Made by a program: the position numbers and the translations under genes
Source of the DNA: Salvia splendens
Taxonomy: Eukaryota > Streptophyta > Magnoliopsida > Lamiales > Lamiaceae
Assembly: GCF_004379255.2 (NCBI RefSeq)
Contig: NC_056038.1
Coordinates: forward strand, 27,950,061 to 28,014,060
DNA: 64,000 nucleotides
Direction: 5' to 3'
Shown: positions 35,936-47,486 of the stretch, in pieces
How positions within the stretch are numbered: the stretch's first letter is position 1
Layout of the letters: each line of letters starts with the position of its first letter
Notes under the pieces: generated by a model
Databases searched by the model: none
What the model was told of the DNA's origin: nothing
Seen by the model: only the letters and a program-made list of their open reading frames with translations

Positions 35936-37914
35936 TTACAATGGTGCTTCGTCCAAGAAAAAAGGATCCTGCATCTGAGGCAGAGGTCTGTTGAGCTCTC
36001 TCTCCGAGATGATATCACTCAGTACCTTCGTTTTACTTGGCTCTCCACTGAGTTTCTTCAGTTGTGGTCCTTCATAGGCAGTACCGGACCGCAATGTGAC
36101 ATTGCTCACGTTTGCCTTTTCAGGTACATGGACTGTAGACGGGAGGTTCCCTGAATTCCCTTTTAATTCACCCATCGAATTCGCCAGTTGGGCTAATTGC
36201 CTATTCATCATATCTATGTTCGCCTTATGCTCCTTCTGGGCATTCTGCATCCCCTGCACTACTTCATTATTGGACTGCAACTCACCCTTGATACTCTGCT
36301 GCGAAGCGAGCAGTTCTCCCATCATGTCCTCCATAGATCTCCTTGACCTGTTAGGATATTGGGACTGATTCGGACCTTGGTGCTGGCTATACTGGGGGTT
36401 TTGGTTGGGTTGGTAATTCTGGAAGTTTTGCTGGTTCTGGTTAGGAGGGTATTGGTTATACTGGGCAGGAGGGTTGTACTGGTCTTGGTGATAATGATTC
36501 TGGTTCTGGTTCTGATGGTATTGGGGACCTTGACTATGCTGATTTTGGTAATTTTGGTAGTTCCTTTGGTGGGGTGGTATATAAACAGGGTTTGAGTTTT
36601 GGTTCTGTGGGTTTTGGTTGTGGCGTTGTTGGTTCCTTTCTGACCAGTTGGATTGGTGGTCGGGATTTGCTGGGCCACTGTTGGGATTTTGGTTCAGGTG
36701 GGGGTTGTATTGGTTATGACCTTGACCTTGGTTTTGGTTTTGGTTCCCATCGCCCCATCGAAAATTTGGATGGTCCTTCTATTGTGCGTCCCGCTGTCTC
36801 CCCGGGATCCAATTCCCACTAGAGTTATAGTATCCTGCAACATTGACTTGCTCCATATTGGCGAAGTCATTCGACTGATCGTAGGTTGGCCCTTGATTTC
36901 CCTGCTCTGCGCCCTTGTAGCTCCCAGTTGGGGAAGGTGGTGGCGTGTTCTTCTCGATTGTGCTCAGGAGTGCCTATTTCAACTCTTCCATCTTCAAGTC
37001 CATCTTCTGCTCTATCTTCTGCTCCTGGTCAGCGGACGAAGTACTCGCAATCCTTTCTCTGCTGTATCCATCTCTTGAATTGTCGTACTCCTTCTGGGCG
37101 CTTAGAAGCTTCCTCAGGACCTTTTTCGCTTCGCTGACCATTAATTGCGTGAAGCTTCCTCCTGACGACGAGTTTGCCAGATCCTTTGTTGCCTTATTCA
37201 TCCCCTCATAAAAGGTGTGATGTATCTCTATATCTGCCATACGATGGTTTGGACACGCATCCAAAAGGCTCATATACTTTGCCCAATAATCACTCAGTGG
37301 TTCGTCGTATCCTTGCTTCACACTGTTATCTCTCTCTTCAGTGCACTTGTCTTTGATGACGGAAAAAATTCACCTAAGAAGGCTGACTTGAAATCGGCTC
37401 AACTCTCAATGGAGTCTGGTGGCAGGCGCATGAACCATGTGTTGGCCTCCCCCTTTAGGACGAATGGAAAGGCCTTCAATCTGTAGTCATCCTCGGTCGC
37501 CCCCGTTGGCCTTCTCTGTGCCTTACAAATCTTACAGAACTCATGAAGGAACTCGTAGGGCCCTTCATAGTTCTTTCCACAGTACGTGGGTAGAATTGCG
37601 ATAACATGGGGCTTCACATCGCAAGCTGTCTGTCCCGAAGTGACAACTATGGCTTGCGGCGGTTCTCCGTCGGCATGCGCGTTCAACGATCCGATCTCTG
37701 GGTCATCGTCTACTTGGGCAGCCATCCTTCTTGGGTTACCTTCCCATTGTAGTACCACTTCTGGTATTCCTCCTTCGATGGTGTCTTGCTCTTCGTCACT
37801 ACTCGTGCCTAGGTCAGACAGGGCCGTCGACAGGCCAGAACGAGTGGTTACAAGTATAGTCCCTCGTTGGAGTATCTTCGGTCTCAAATGGTCAGGAGCC
37901 GAGCTGCTTCTCAT
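35936..37914 (-). pseudogene. Element D gag with N/Q-rich linker
   Basis: ATG at 37914 (MRSSSAPDHLRP) opens Gag. The retrotransposon-gag core follows (YEGPYEFLHEFCKICKAQRR, then AFPFVLKGEANTWFMRLPP) to an in-frame TGA near 37399. A further frameshift lies near 37322, then QGYDEPLSDYWAKYMSLLDA. About 36330-36830 encodes, in the true frame, a tract rich in Asn, Gln, Tyr and Pro. It ends with a coiled-coil-like segment MEDMMGELLASQQSIKGELQ (36334 downward) leading towards protease. Open plus-strand frames opposite the N/Q tract are shadows. Confidence 0.8.
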
Positions 37915-38000
37915 AAACTGAAATAAAAAAGAAAGAGAAAAATTATGCACAATATATACGCCAAAATATCACACACAATAACAGTTAATAACGACATCCA

Positions 38001-38018
38001 TCCCCGGCAACGGCGCCA
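38001..38018 (-). promoter_or_regulatory. Primer-binding site of element D
   Basis: On the minus strand TGGCGCCGTTGCCGGGGA, complementary to the 3' end of tRNA-Asp as in many plant Tat/Athila-group Gypsy elements, three bases from the 5' LTR. Confidence 0.85.
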
Positions 38019-38021
38019 TTT

Positions 38022-39519
38022 TGATGGTGTAGGTTCACGGTGTCGTGTTAAGCAAGGATGTATCCTACTGATCAGGATAGAAACCCCGGCTCAGCCTAAA
38101 CCTGGCATCAAAGAAATTCCTCAACCCACTTCTACTGGTTAGTATAGTGGAGGTAAGGGTCGAATCCCACAGAGATGGATACGCTTTGGGTAATGGTGGT
38201 GATAGTCTGGAGGGGGGTTGGTTAGCTACCACGCTTGGGTTGAGATTCTGCCTATACAGAAATTAAAGGTGGTACTCTACTGACTGGGTGGTGTGAAAGT
38301 GAACGACATGTGGCTGTGTACGTGAGAGTGGGGGATAAGGTGTTTCAAGGACATGTGGAAAGTGCTCGGTTACTATAAAAGGCTAAACGGAATATCAGAG
38401 AAAAAGTGGTGGTTGGGTGGCTACACTGTCAGATCTGTAGTGTACTAGCAGAAAAGCAAATGACAAAAGCAAAAAGTAACTAAAAAGTAAAAGTGGTCCC
38501 AAACTTGGATGGGGATGTTCTCTTCTTCAACAATCATGAACAAAATCAACAAACTCAGATTCCATAGATGAAATTACAGATTAACAACTCCACAATTCAG
38601 ATCCATAAATTAACTCACTAAAATTCAAAAATTAAACCAGCGAAATCAAGAACTACACATACTGGACGACATGCAAGGTGGCAGAATCACGTAAACTCAG
38701 AATTCGCACTTAATCGCTTCAGGAATTTAAATCTAAACAGCAACTCAACTAAACATCTCAGATCAAGCAACTCCAAATGAAATCATACTTTCAACACTTG
38801 GAAATTACCGGTACAACTAGATCTAAGCTACCTAGGCAGAATGAAACAGATTCACACAGAAAGAGATGCATAAAAATGACTTCATTTCATAAAAACGTTT
38901 GGATCTAAACGAAACACTTCAAAATGCTAACAAGTATCGAAATTGCGGCAGATCCAACGTAAGGAAACAAGTAAGATTAACTAGGAAAGCGTGTAAAGAT
39001 TGTTTTGCCACTCCGGGCGATGAAACTGCTACGACTACGAAATGAACTGGATGGAACGCGAATCTCCGGTGGACTGATGAACTTCAGGTGACCATGGCTG
39101 TGGCGAGGAATGAGAAGATGTAGGACAATGCTGTAGGAACTGATCTACCGAGAGAGAATACTCTAACTAAATGCGAAAGTAGATCCCCCTCCTCCTTTTT
39201 TTTTATTCTCTCCAAGTGGCTTCCTTTTATAGGGAGGCCTGCCCTTGATTTTTAGGGTAGACTCTCTTCGTGAAATGACTCTTTTGCCCTTGTTTGTGGT
39301 TGATCCTTCCTAGCAATCCTTCTTCTCCATCTGAAGCCTTTTTTGGCATGCATCCTGGTCAGTATTGCACCCTTCTGGCGTTCTTTCACCTGAGTTATCC
39401 GACTCCTTTCGTACTGACTGGTACCCTTTTCCTGCACACTTTAGCAACTGTTTTGCAGATATAATCCAATTACGCATGTTATACTGACCAGTAACCAAGG
39501 CTTAGAATGCGACTTATCA
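38022..39519 (-). repeat. 5' LTR of element D
   Basis: 1498 bp, TGATGGTG at its left end and GCGACTTATCA at its right end, followed by GTCCG (imperfect target copy). Single-copy over the stretch duplicated in the other LTR. Confidence 0.92.
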
Positions 39520-39524
39520 GTCCG

Positions 39525-39924
39525 AAACTGCACACCCACGCCGCAATACACCCCACCACCAAGGCATCACAACCAACAAAAGGAAGAAGACAAAAGCAAA
39601 CTGAATTGCAGCCATTGTGGAGGAAGGAAACACACTAGGGATACCTGTTTCCACATCCATGGATTCCCGGAGTGGTGGGAAGAAATGAAACGAGCAAGGC
39701 AAGCCCGAACTAAGGTCGAAACAGCGGAGGCAGAGGAGGTGGAAGGGCGTCGGCAGCGGTTGCTCTCGAACGCGCCACCTTCACCGAAAACTCGGCGGGC
39801 GCAGCGGAGGCAGCGACGGCGGCAGAGGAGTGAACCCAGGCAGCACAGGTGGCGGCGAAAACAGAACAAACGCGAATCCACCGATCGCATCAGTCGTAGT
39901 AGCGAGGACTTGGTCGGAAGGTAA
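39525..39924 (+). pseudogene. Element E gag, C-terminal part
   Basis: Resumes the 11993-12780 frame exactly if D and one 5-bp target copy are removed. Encodes the zinc knuckle CSHCGGRKHTRDTC (CX2CX4HX4C) and FHIHGFPEWW, then a basic stretch, stopping at 39924. The next domain is in another frame from about 39830, so a frameshift lies between. Confidence 0.88.
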
Positions 39925-41053
39925 CAAATCACAAAATCATGGCCAAACCGGCAGTGACGGCGAAAAAGGGGCCGTCGGAAAAGATAGGGTTCCCACAGGG
40001 GAGGATCATCGGGAGGCGGCTAGGGTTTCTTTAGCCAAGTATATGAATGGCACACTTTCCCGATTTGCGAAATCGCCCCAAAAATCCCATAAATCCCAAA
40101 TACAACCCCATCCGGAAACTTTCTCCAAAATACTACCCCAGATTTCCCAAATATCCCAGATACCACCCCAAAAATCTCCGAAATCTCAGACCAACCCCCA
40201 CCAAAGTTTTGCTTCTCAAAAACCACCCCACACTTCAAACAAATACCAATCCGACCCCTCACTTGCCAAAACCTTACAAATTAGCCCCCAGACTTTATTA
40301 CTCGCCCAATATCTACCTAGTATACCGTGTCAGAACTCCTTTGACGCGTTAGCCTGTTCCTCCACCTCCAATTCTAGCCCAAAAGACCCGCTTTGGATAT
40401 TTGACTGTGGTGCAACAGACACAATTTCTTTCGAAGCCTCAGACTTTGTATCCATCACTACCTCAAAAAAAGCCTATATCCAAACCGCCAGTGGGGACCT
40501 AGCACGTGTTATGGGGGCAGGCACAATCAATATTTCACCCACTCTTTGCCTCTCTAATTTCCTTTTCATATCGTCCTTATCCCGTAAGTTGTTATCTATT
40601 AGTCATGTGACTAAAGAGTTGAACTGTAAATTACTAATGCAACCTAAATTTTGCATGTTACAGGATATCAAGACGGGGACGATAGTTGGGTGTGGCACTG
40701 AGCGCGGCGGACTGTACTATGTGGACGAGATAGCCCAACAGAGTGTTGCTATGATGCTAACTCCAGGACCGACAGACAGACATGCTTGGCATTGGCATCA
40801 TCGGTTAGGGCACCCATCTTTAGGCTATTTTCGCCTTCTTTTTCCTGAATTAGCTAGATCTTTGAAATCCTTTCATTGTGATACTTGTGCGTTGGCCAAA
40901 AATCATAGGCATTCTTTTAAGTTGAACAATACAAGGGTTAAAACTCCTTTTGCTTTAGTACATTCTGATGTTTGGGGTCCTGCTCCTATTAATGGGGGTC
41001 AAAGATTTCGTTACTTTCTACTTTTTATTGATGACTACTCCCGCATGACCTGA
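39830..41053 (+). pseudogene. Element E protease and integrase start
   Basis: A Ser/Pro/Gln-rich linker, then protease PLWIFDCGATDTISFE (DCGAT in place of the commoner DSGAT) near 40390, Gag-pre-integrase WHWHHRLGHPSLGYFR near 40790 with CDTCALAKNHRH, and the integrase start HSDVWGPAPINGG with FIDDYSR, stopping at 41053. Confidence 0.85.
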
Positions 41054-42143
41054 ATCTATTTTCTTAAACATAAAAATGAAGTGTTGATAGGTTTGTAGAT
41101 TTTCATAACCTTATTCAAACTCAATATAATCACACCATCCAGGTCCTTAGATCAGACAATGGGGGGAATTTTTTAACAATAAAATGCAAGAATTTTTTAG
41201 GCAAAATGGGCTCATTCACTAAACCACATGTGCATACAATCCAGAACAAAATGGGGTCGCTGAAAGAAAAAATCGTTACATCCTCGAGATTACACGAGCC
41301 TTGTTAATTGAATCCCAAGTACCAAATTTTTTTTGGCCGGAGGCTATAGCTACTGCCGTATACCTCATAAATCGCCTCCCCACTGGCATACTTGGCTTTA
41401 AAACTCACTTGGACATCTTCTCGCAGCACTTTGAAATACCGTCATCCCTGTCCCTAGAACCTAGAATTTTCGGCTGCTCTGTCTTTGTTCATATCTCTAA
41501 ATAAGAACGTTCCAAATTAGATCCATGCGCCCTCAAATGTGTCTTCCTTGGCTACGGAAAAAATCAGAAAGGATACTGCTATTATGACCCAGAAACCCGT
41601 AGAATCCACACTACCATGAACTGTGATTTCGTGGAAGGCGAATATTTCTACAGCCAATCTAGTAGTCAGGGGGAGATGCATAATTCGGCCGAGAGTCAAA
41701 CAATAGCCTCCTAGATTGGCTACCAGACATGGGGAAACAACCATTTAGGGGGAGACCCACATATGGGGGAACATCAGACAGGGGGAGAGTCTCAGCCAAG
41801 CCCTGTCACAGACGTTGGTCCACCTGAGAAAGCTAGTAACACCGCCGGGCCGTCACATCCGGTAATACAGAACGACGAGCAAGGTGACACGAATCAACTG
41901 TCAACCCCGCCTTTGATTCCTGAGGTAACCAGTTCAGATTCTAATAACATACCTGTGGACGGTACTAACCTTGATAGGGGAAATAATGAGGAAAGCGGAA
42001 CCAGTGGAAGAAGTGAAATGGATCCATACGAGTTGCCCCCAAGGAGAATAAGAGGAGTGCCTCCTCGACGGTACTCACCGGACTGGAAAGGGAGAAAGGC
42101 AAAATACGCAGTATCTAATATTGCGCAAAGTCACCTATTATAA
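41054..42143 (+). pseudogene. Element E integrase remainder, broken
   Basis: Integrase continues in shifted frames: SDNGG near 41155, a PEQNGVAERKNRY-like segment near 41243-41290, FFWPEAIATAVYLINRLP near 41325 and a GYGKNQKGYCYYDPET-like segment near 41550. From 41763 a 126-residue acidic linker leads to PRRYSPDWKGRKAKYA and an in-frame TAA at 42141-42143, just before the RT. Confidence 0.75.
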
Positions 42144-43091
42144 ATGGCCCGGGCCTTCGAGACTGCTCTCTATGAGGAAGAAGACATTCCACAGTATTTT
42201 GATGAGGCAAGCAAACACAAACATTGGAGAGAAGCTATGAAAAAGGAAATAGATGCTCTAGTCAATAATGGCACATGGGAGAAATGTACGCTACCAAAAG
42301 GGAAGAAACCAGTCGGATGTCGATGGATATTCACCATAAAACGGAGATCAGATGGTTCAATCGAGAGGTACAAGGCACAATTAGTGGCAAAAGGGTACAC
42401 CCAAGTGTATGGAGTAGATTATGAAGAAACATTCTCCCCAGTTGCAAAAATGGAAACAGTGCGAACACTCCTATCTGTGGCAGCATGTAAAGATTGTGCA
42501 CTACACCAGTTCGACGTAACCAATGCCTTTCTTCATGGAGAACTCGCACAGAATACGGAAGTATACATGGAGGTCCCACCAGGTTTCTCTGAAGAATTTG
42601 GAGGAGGAGAAGTGTGTCGACTACGGAAAACCCTGTATGGCTTAAAGCAATCTCCACGAATCTGGTTCGGAAGGTTTTGCCAAGCTATGATCAAACATGG
42701 ATTCCAACAAAGCCATTCTGATCACACTCTTTTCACAAAAGGAGGGACAACAAGATAACTTGTCTAATCATTTATGTTGATGACATGATTATCACTGGAG
42801 ATGACGTAGAAGAAATACAGAGGTTGAAAGAAAATTTGTTCAGAGAATTTGAGATGAAAGACCTTGGCACACTGAAATATTTTTTGGGGATTGAAGTATT
42901 GAGGTCTCGACACGGAATATTTATGAGACAGAAGAAATACGTCCTAGACCTGTTAGAAGAAACATGCCTTCTTGACTGCAAGCCCGCAGACACTCCAATG
43001 GTCCCGAATCATGGCCTTAAAATAGAGGAATGGGCAGAACTAGCAGACAGAGAAAGATATCAACGCCTTGTCGGAAAACTCATATACCTCT
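42144..43091 (+). pseudogene. Element E reverse transcriptase, 5' part
   Basis: RT fingers and palm: WREAMKKEIDALVNNGTWE, VGCRWIFTIKRRSDG, AKGYTQVYGVDYEETFSPVA, FDVTNAFLHGEL and YGLKQSPRIW. A frameshift at about 42758-42785 falls just before the YVDDM motif, after which ITGDDVEEIQRLKENL continues to YQRLVGKLIYL, where element F is inserted (TSD CCTCT at 43087-43091). Confidence 0.85.
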
Positions 43092-43403
43092 TGTAAAGAT
43101 TGGGTGGCTATCTTCTTGATTGAGCTGTATCGAACGTTTGAAGATGGGTGTGCAAGGAATCGCAAAGACGTTTATTGATTGAGAGAGAAACGAGCTACAA
43201 TTGAAAAAGGAAGAACAACCTAACTAACAAACAGAAACAGCTATTTAAAGACAAACTAATCTAACGGCTAGTTAGATCTAACGGCTGCAGTTTAATCCTC
43301 AAACTAAAACTCCATCGGACGGCTGCTGTGTATTTGAAGCTCGATCAAGCTTCTTTGCTGCCTTCTTCAATACACAATGATGCAGTCGAGCTATCACATT
43401 ACA
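43092..43403 (-). repeat. 3' LTR of element F
   Basis: 312 bp. On the minus strand it is preceded by the purine tract AAGGTGGAGATT (43404-43415). Confidence 0.92.
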
Positions 43404-43432
43404 AATCTCCACCTTGATTGCTCAGACTGCTA

Positions 43433-46222
43433 TCACTCCAGTCTACAAACATTTACAAGCTTCATGCACAGTTCTAGCTTGCTCTTAGGCAACGGTTTTG
43501 TTAGCATATCTGCTGGATTTTCAACCATGTCTACCTTGAAAACCTTTACTTCTCCTTCCTCTATCTTTTCACGGATGAAGTGCAAACGTACATCTATATG
43601 CTTACTCATTTCATGATATACTTGATGCTTGGCTAAGCATATTGCACTAGTGTTATCGCATCCAATAGCAACTGCACTCTGATTCACACCAAAATCTCCC
43701 AGAATACCTCTGAGCCAATAACTTTCTTTTACAGCAGCTGCAAGCGCCATGAACTCAGCTTCCGTAGTGGATAGCGCAACCACCGCTTGAAGACTACTCT
43801 TCCAACTCACAGCAGATCCATAAAGTGTGAAGATGTAGCCTGATTGAGATCTGCGGGTGTCTACATTACCCGCATAGTCAGAATCTGACCAGCCAATAAG
43901 AGCATCATCTGTGAATTCCCTTGCTCCATCAAATAAAATTCCCATATTACTGGCCCCTTTCATATACTTCATTAACCATTTCAAGGCTGACCAATGTTCC
44001 TTACCATGATTTGACATGTATCTAGAAGTAGTAGACATAGCATGTGCGATGTCAGGCCTTGTACTAATCATTGCATACATTGCACTCCCTATTACACTTG
44101 CATAAGGAATCTTCCTCATCTCTGCTGCATCATCTTCAGTCTTAGGAGCTTGATCCATTGAAAGCTTATAATGCTGACCCATAGGGACTGATACCTCTTT
44201 CAGATTATCCAGCCCAAATTTCTTTAGCATTCTCAATACATAATCACACTGAGTCAGCCAGATTTTCCTTCTTTCTCTGTCTCTGATCACAGTCATGCCC
44301 AAGATCCTCCTTGCTGGACCTAAATCCTTTATTTCAAAAGCTGAACTTAGGTCCCTCTTGATTTTTTGAACCTCTTCCATACATGCCCCAGCCAGAAGCA
44401 TATCATCAACATATAGTAATAAGAAAGCAACAGCAGCTCCACCTTCATTCTTAATATATACACACTCATCATATTTGGAGCTTACAAAACTAACACTGAC
44501 CATATGATCATCAAACTTCCTATGCCACTGTCTGCTGGCTTGTTTCAGACCATATAAACTCTTCTTCAAGAGACAAACCTTCCCTTTTTCTTCTGGTTTA
44601 AGAAAGCCCTCAGGCTGCTGCATATAAATTGTCTCCTTGAGATCCCCATGTAGGAAGGTCGTCTTCACATCAAGCTGCTCTAACTCCCATCCTCTCCTTG
44701 CCACAACAGCTAGTAATATTTTGATCGATGTGTGCTTAACTACTGGACTGAAAACTTCATCAAAATCAACACCCTGCTGTTGGGTGAAACCTCTGGCTAC
44801 CAGTCTTGCTTTGAACCTTATACCTTCCTGTCCTACAGCTTCAATCTTCTTTTTGAATACCCATTTACAGCTCACAACCCTCCTTCCATCCGGCTTCTCC
44901 ACCAACACCCAAGTTCCATTTTTCAATAGAGATTCTATTTCTTCTATCATGGCTTGCATCCATTTTTCCCATTCCTTACCTTGCATGGCCTCATTGTAAG
45001 AACTTGGTTCTGAACATTCAATCTCTTCAGCAACCAATAAAGCATAAAAGAGGAACTCAGCATCTGAGTATTTAGATGATGGCTTGATAGTCCTTCTGGA
45101 CCTATCTCTTGCAAGCTTCCAATTCTCCAAACTTGCTGTTTCAGGTTGTTGAGCATCTTGATCATTCAAAACTGGATCAACTACTACATCATGAGTATTG
45201 TCAGAAGTTTCAGACTCCATCTGAGTTGGAGGCTCCACCTCAATTACTGAAGTAGGAGCAGAAGCTGCAGAGCCTTTATCATGGCTCTTGTCTCTGAATG
45301 GTAGATCATGCTCCCAGAAAATCACATCTCTGCTTAATACAATCTTACCATTTCTAGGCTCTATGCACCAGAGCCTATATCCTTTAACACCGGATTGGTA
45401 CCCAAGCATGACACATTTCAATGCTCGAGCTTCCAACTTGCCTTGCTTCATATGAGCAAAGGCCTTGCACCCAAAAGTTCTGAGTTTAGAGTAGCAACTG
45501 TAGCTCCCATACCATCTAAAATCAGGAGTATCCCCATTTATACTGGAAGAAGGACATTTATTTATGAGTTTGGCAGCCGTGGAGGCTGCCTCTGCCCAAA
45601 ATCTTTTTCCCAGACCAGAATCAAGAAGCATGCACCTAACTCTTTCAAGAACCGTTCTATTGAACCTTTCTGCAACCCCATTCTGTTGGGGGTTCAACGG
45701 CACCGTTCTATGCCTCTTTATTCCTTTACCCTTGCAATATTCATCAAATTCACCAGATAGATACTCAAGTCCATTATCGGTTCTGAAACACCTCAGGCTC
45801 ATCCCCTTTTCTGCCTCCACTTCTGCACACCAATCCTTAAAACGACTGAAGGCCTCGGATTTCTCTTTCAATATGTATAACCATGACTTTCTAGAATAGT
45901 CATCGATTATACTCATGTAATACCTACCCCCTCCAATCGATTGTTCTTGAGCGGGCCCCCATAAATCACTATGTGCGTAGTCTAGAGGCTGAGAAGAAGA
46001 GTGAATACCTCTCGGGTATGGTAACTTCTTGGCCTTTCCCAGAACGCACTCTTCACATGAAAGATTCTTCTCACTATCTGAGCATGACAGAACTCCCTTC
46101 TTCACTAATTCCCTCACACTCCCGACTGATGGGTGTCCCAGCCTGGTGTGCCATTGCATCAGGCTGCAAGATGTCACTACATTTGATTCCCCAGAACTCT
46201 TGCTGCAGATTAAGGCATCCAT
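43433..46222 (-). CDS. Element F integrase-RT-RNase H polyprotein
   Basis: 929 residues without a stop. Domains in order: Gag-pre-integrase HTRLGHPSVGSVREL with CEECVLGKAKK; integrase catalytic residues in HSDLWGP, FRTDNGLEYLSGEF and PQQNGVAERFNRT; RT from CKWVFKKKIEAVGQEG through LLYVDDMLLAG; RNase H in ALSTTEAEFMALAAAVKE and CDNTSAICLAKH; ending PADMLTKPL. It has no natural initiator of its own: its first Met lies inside the overlap with the gag-protease frame, in the -1 frame, so expression needs a frameshift or reflects a single-base indel. Confidence 0.9.
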   Translation of the reverse strand: MDALICSKSSGESNVVTSCSLMQWHTRLGHPSVGSVRELVKKGVLSCSDSEKNLSCEECVLGKAKKLPYPRGIHSSSQPLDYAHSDLWGPAQEQSIGGGRYYMSIIDDYSRKSWLYILKEKSEAFSRFKDWCAEVEAEKGMSLRCFRTDNGLEYLSGEFDEYCKGKGIKRHRTVPLNPQQNGVAERFNRTVLERVRCMLLDSGLGKRFWAEAASTAAKLINKCPSSSINGDTPDFRWYGSYSCYSKLRTFGCKAFAHMKQGKLEARALKCVMLGYQSGVKGYRLWCIEPRNGKIVLSRDVIFWEHDLPFRDKSHDKGSAASAPTSVIEVEPPTQMESETSDNTHDVVVDPVLNDQDAQQPETASLENWKLARDRSRRTIKPSSKYSDAEFLFYALLVAEEIECSEPSSYNEAMQGKEWEKWMQAMIEEIESLLKNGTWVLVEKPDGRRVVSCKWVFKKKIEAVGQEGIRFKARLVARGFTQQQGVDFDEVFSPVVKHTSIKILLAVVARRGWELEQLDVKTTFLHGDLKETIYMQQPEGFLKPEEKGKVCLLKKSLYGLKQASRQWHRKFDDHMVSVSFVSSKYDECVYIKNEGGAAVAFLLLYVDDMLLAGACMEEVQKIKRDLSSAFEIKDLGPARRILGMTVIRDRERRKIWLTQCDYVLRMLKKFGLDNLKEVSVPMGQHYKLSMDQAPKTEDDAAEMRKIPYASVIGSAMYAMISTRPDIAHAMSTTSRYMSNHGKEHWSALKWLMKYMKGASNMGILFDGAREFTDDALIGWSDSDYAGNVDTRRSQSGYIFTLYGSAVSWKSSLQAVVALSTTEAEFMALAAAVKESYWLRGILGDFGVNQSAVAIGCDNTSAICLAKHQVYHEMSKHIDVRLHFIREKIEEGEVKVFKVDMVENPADMLTKPLPKSKLELCMKLVNVCRLE

Positions 46223-47433
46223 AGACTCCCCCTCCTTTCTGCTCTCATCAGTATTTTCCCATCCTTACACACCTCCATTTTTCCATTGGCAGATGTGAAA
46301 GAACAACCCTTTCTTTCTAGGAAACCTAAAGACACCAAGTTTCTCTTTACATCAGGGATGTACCTCACTCCACTCAGAATAATGGTACCCCTTTTATTTT
46401 CATTTTCCAATCTCACCGAGCCAATCCTCTGAATAGAACACACCTGATTGTTCCCCAAAATAACAGAGCCAGTAGCTTCCCCAATCTCCTCAAACCATTC
46501 AATGTTTGGACACATATGAAAACTACAACCAGAGTCCATAATCCAGGATCCCAAGATTCTGTTATCAACCACATTCAGAACCTCATTGATCTCCTCTTCC
46601 TCCACCCCCTCTGCCGAATTAACCGCCTTGCCTTCACTTTCTTGTTTTCTCTTCCAAGCAAAACAATCCTTCTTCAAATGACCTGGCTTCTTACACCAAT
46701 GGCAAGAGCGGGTTTCTTTCTGACCAGATGAGCTGTTCTTGAAAACTTCCTGAGGTTTCTTAAATGGCTGCTTCTTTCCCTTGAATTTTCTGACATTCAG
46801 GCTCTCAGCATTTGAAGTCGCAGCCTTCATCTCGCCCTTTTGAAGTTCCTTGGCCCTCAAAGCAGTCTGAACCTCAAGTAGCGTGATGGTTCTATCCCTA
46901 CCATACAGGAAGGCATCACGAAATTGATCATAAGAATGCGGTAAGGCATTGAGCAACAAGATCGCCTTGTCCTCATCTCCTATCGATACATCGATATTTT
47001 CCAGATCGTCGACCGCCTTATCGAACTCTTCTAGCTGCTCCAGAACCCCAGTTCCCTCCAAGAACTTATATGAGTAGAGACGCTGCTTCATGAACAGCCT
47101 ATTCGCAAGGGATTTCGTAAGATACAGATCCTCCAATCGAGTCATCATACTTGCCGCGGTCTTTTCTTTTGCTACTTCGCGTAGCACTTTATCGCCGAGG
47201 CAAAGCACAATGGCACTATGTGCTTTAGCTTCAACTTCCGCCTTCTTGGCCAGCGCCTTCTCATCTAAGGCCGCCTCCTTCCCCTTTTCATCATCAACCA
47301 CAAGCGCCGAAGCCAAGCCTTGCTGGATCAACATAGCTCGCATTTTCATTCTCCAAAGGGCGAAATCATTCTTCCCCGTAAACTTCTCCGCCTCAAACCT
47401 AGAGGCCATCGATCTTCGCAATTTTGCTTCCAA
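46210..47433 (-). CDS. Element F Gag-protease
   Basis: 407 residues. Copia Gag start (MASRFEAEKFTGKNDFALWR near residue 9), Gag core with LEDLYLTKSLANRLFMKQRL, one zinc knuckle CHWCKKPGHLKKDC near residue 245, and aspartic protease SWIMDSGCSFHMCPN near residue 298. It ends GSLWMP* at 46210, where the family normally runs on into integrase. Immediately before the stop there is a G-rich stretch (AGGAGGGGGAG on the minus strand) at which a base loss or -1 slip would link the two frames. Confidence 0.9.
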   Translation of the reverse strand: MEAKLRRSMASRFEAEKFTGKNDFALWRMKMRAMLIQQGLASALVVDDEKGKEAALDEKALAKKAEVEAKAHSAIVLCLGDKVLREVAKEKTAASMMTRLEDLYLTKSLANRLFMKQRLYSYKFLEGTGVLEQLEEFDKAVDDLENIDVSIGDEDKAILLLNALPHSYDQFRDAFLYGRDRTITLLEVQTALRAKELQKGEMKAATSNAESLNVRKFKGKKQPFKKPQEVFKNSSSGQKETRSCHWCKKPGHLKKDCFAWKRKQESEGKAVNSAEGVEEEEINEVLNVVDNRILGSWIMDSGCSFHMCPNIEWFEEIGEATGSVILGNNQVCSIQRIGSVRLENENKRGTIILSGVRYIPDVKRNLVSLGFLERKGCSFTSANGKMEVCKDGKILMRAERRGSLWMP

Positions 47434-47466
47434 GCCGTGAAATCGAACCGATCCAAGAAGGTTATT

Positions 47467-47485
47467 TTCCCACAGACGGCGCCAA
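47467..47485 (-). promoter_or_regulatory. Primer-binding site of element F
   Basis: On the minus strand TTGGCGCCGTCTGTGGGAA follows the 5' LTR. It has the TGG start of a primer site but is not the initiator-methionine site used by A, B and E. The tRNA was not identified. Confidence 0.65.
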
Positions 47486-47486
47486 T

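Larger units (their letters stand above)
12781..39519 (-). mobile_element. Element D: Gypsy retrotransposon (Tat/Athila-like), RT-deleted
   Basis: Minus-strand element with its 3' LTR at 12781-14737 and 5' LTR at 38022-39519. The LTRs begin and end TGAT...TATCA (plus-strand reading). The target site is GACCG at 12776-12780 and GTCCG at 39520-39524, one mismatch. The primer-binding site opposite tRNA-Asp, the N/Q-rich Gag, protease with CDLGASINVMP and an HHCC integrase identify a Ty3/Gypsy element of the non-chromovirus plant group. The reverse transcriptase core is missing and gag has stops. D is interrupted in integrase by element A. Its own length is about 8.9 kb, including an LTR enlarged by a 452-bp duplication. 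Confidence 0.9.

Noticed and set aside
36359..36595. Plus-strand frame encoding a very hydrophobic, Val/Leu-rich 78-residue peptide resembling a membrane protein
   Set aside because: It is the complement of the Asn/Gln-rich Gag tract of element D; codons for N and Q read as V, L and I on the other strand.
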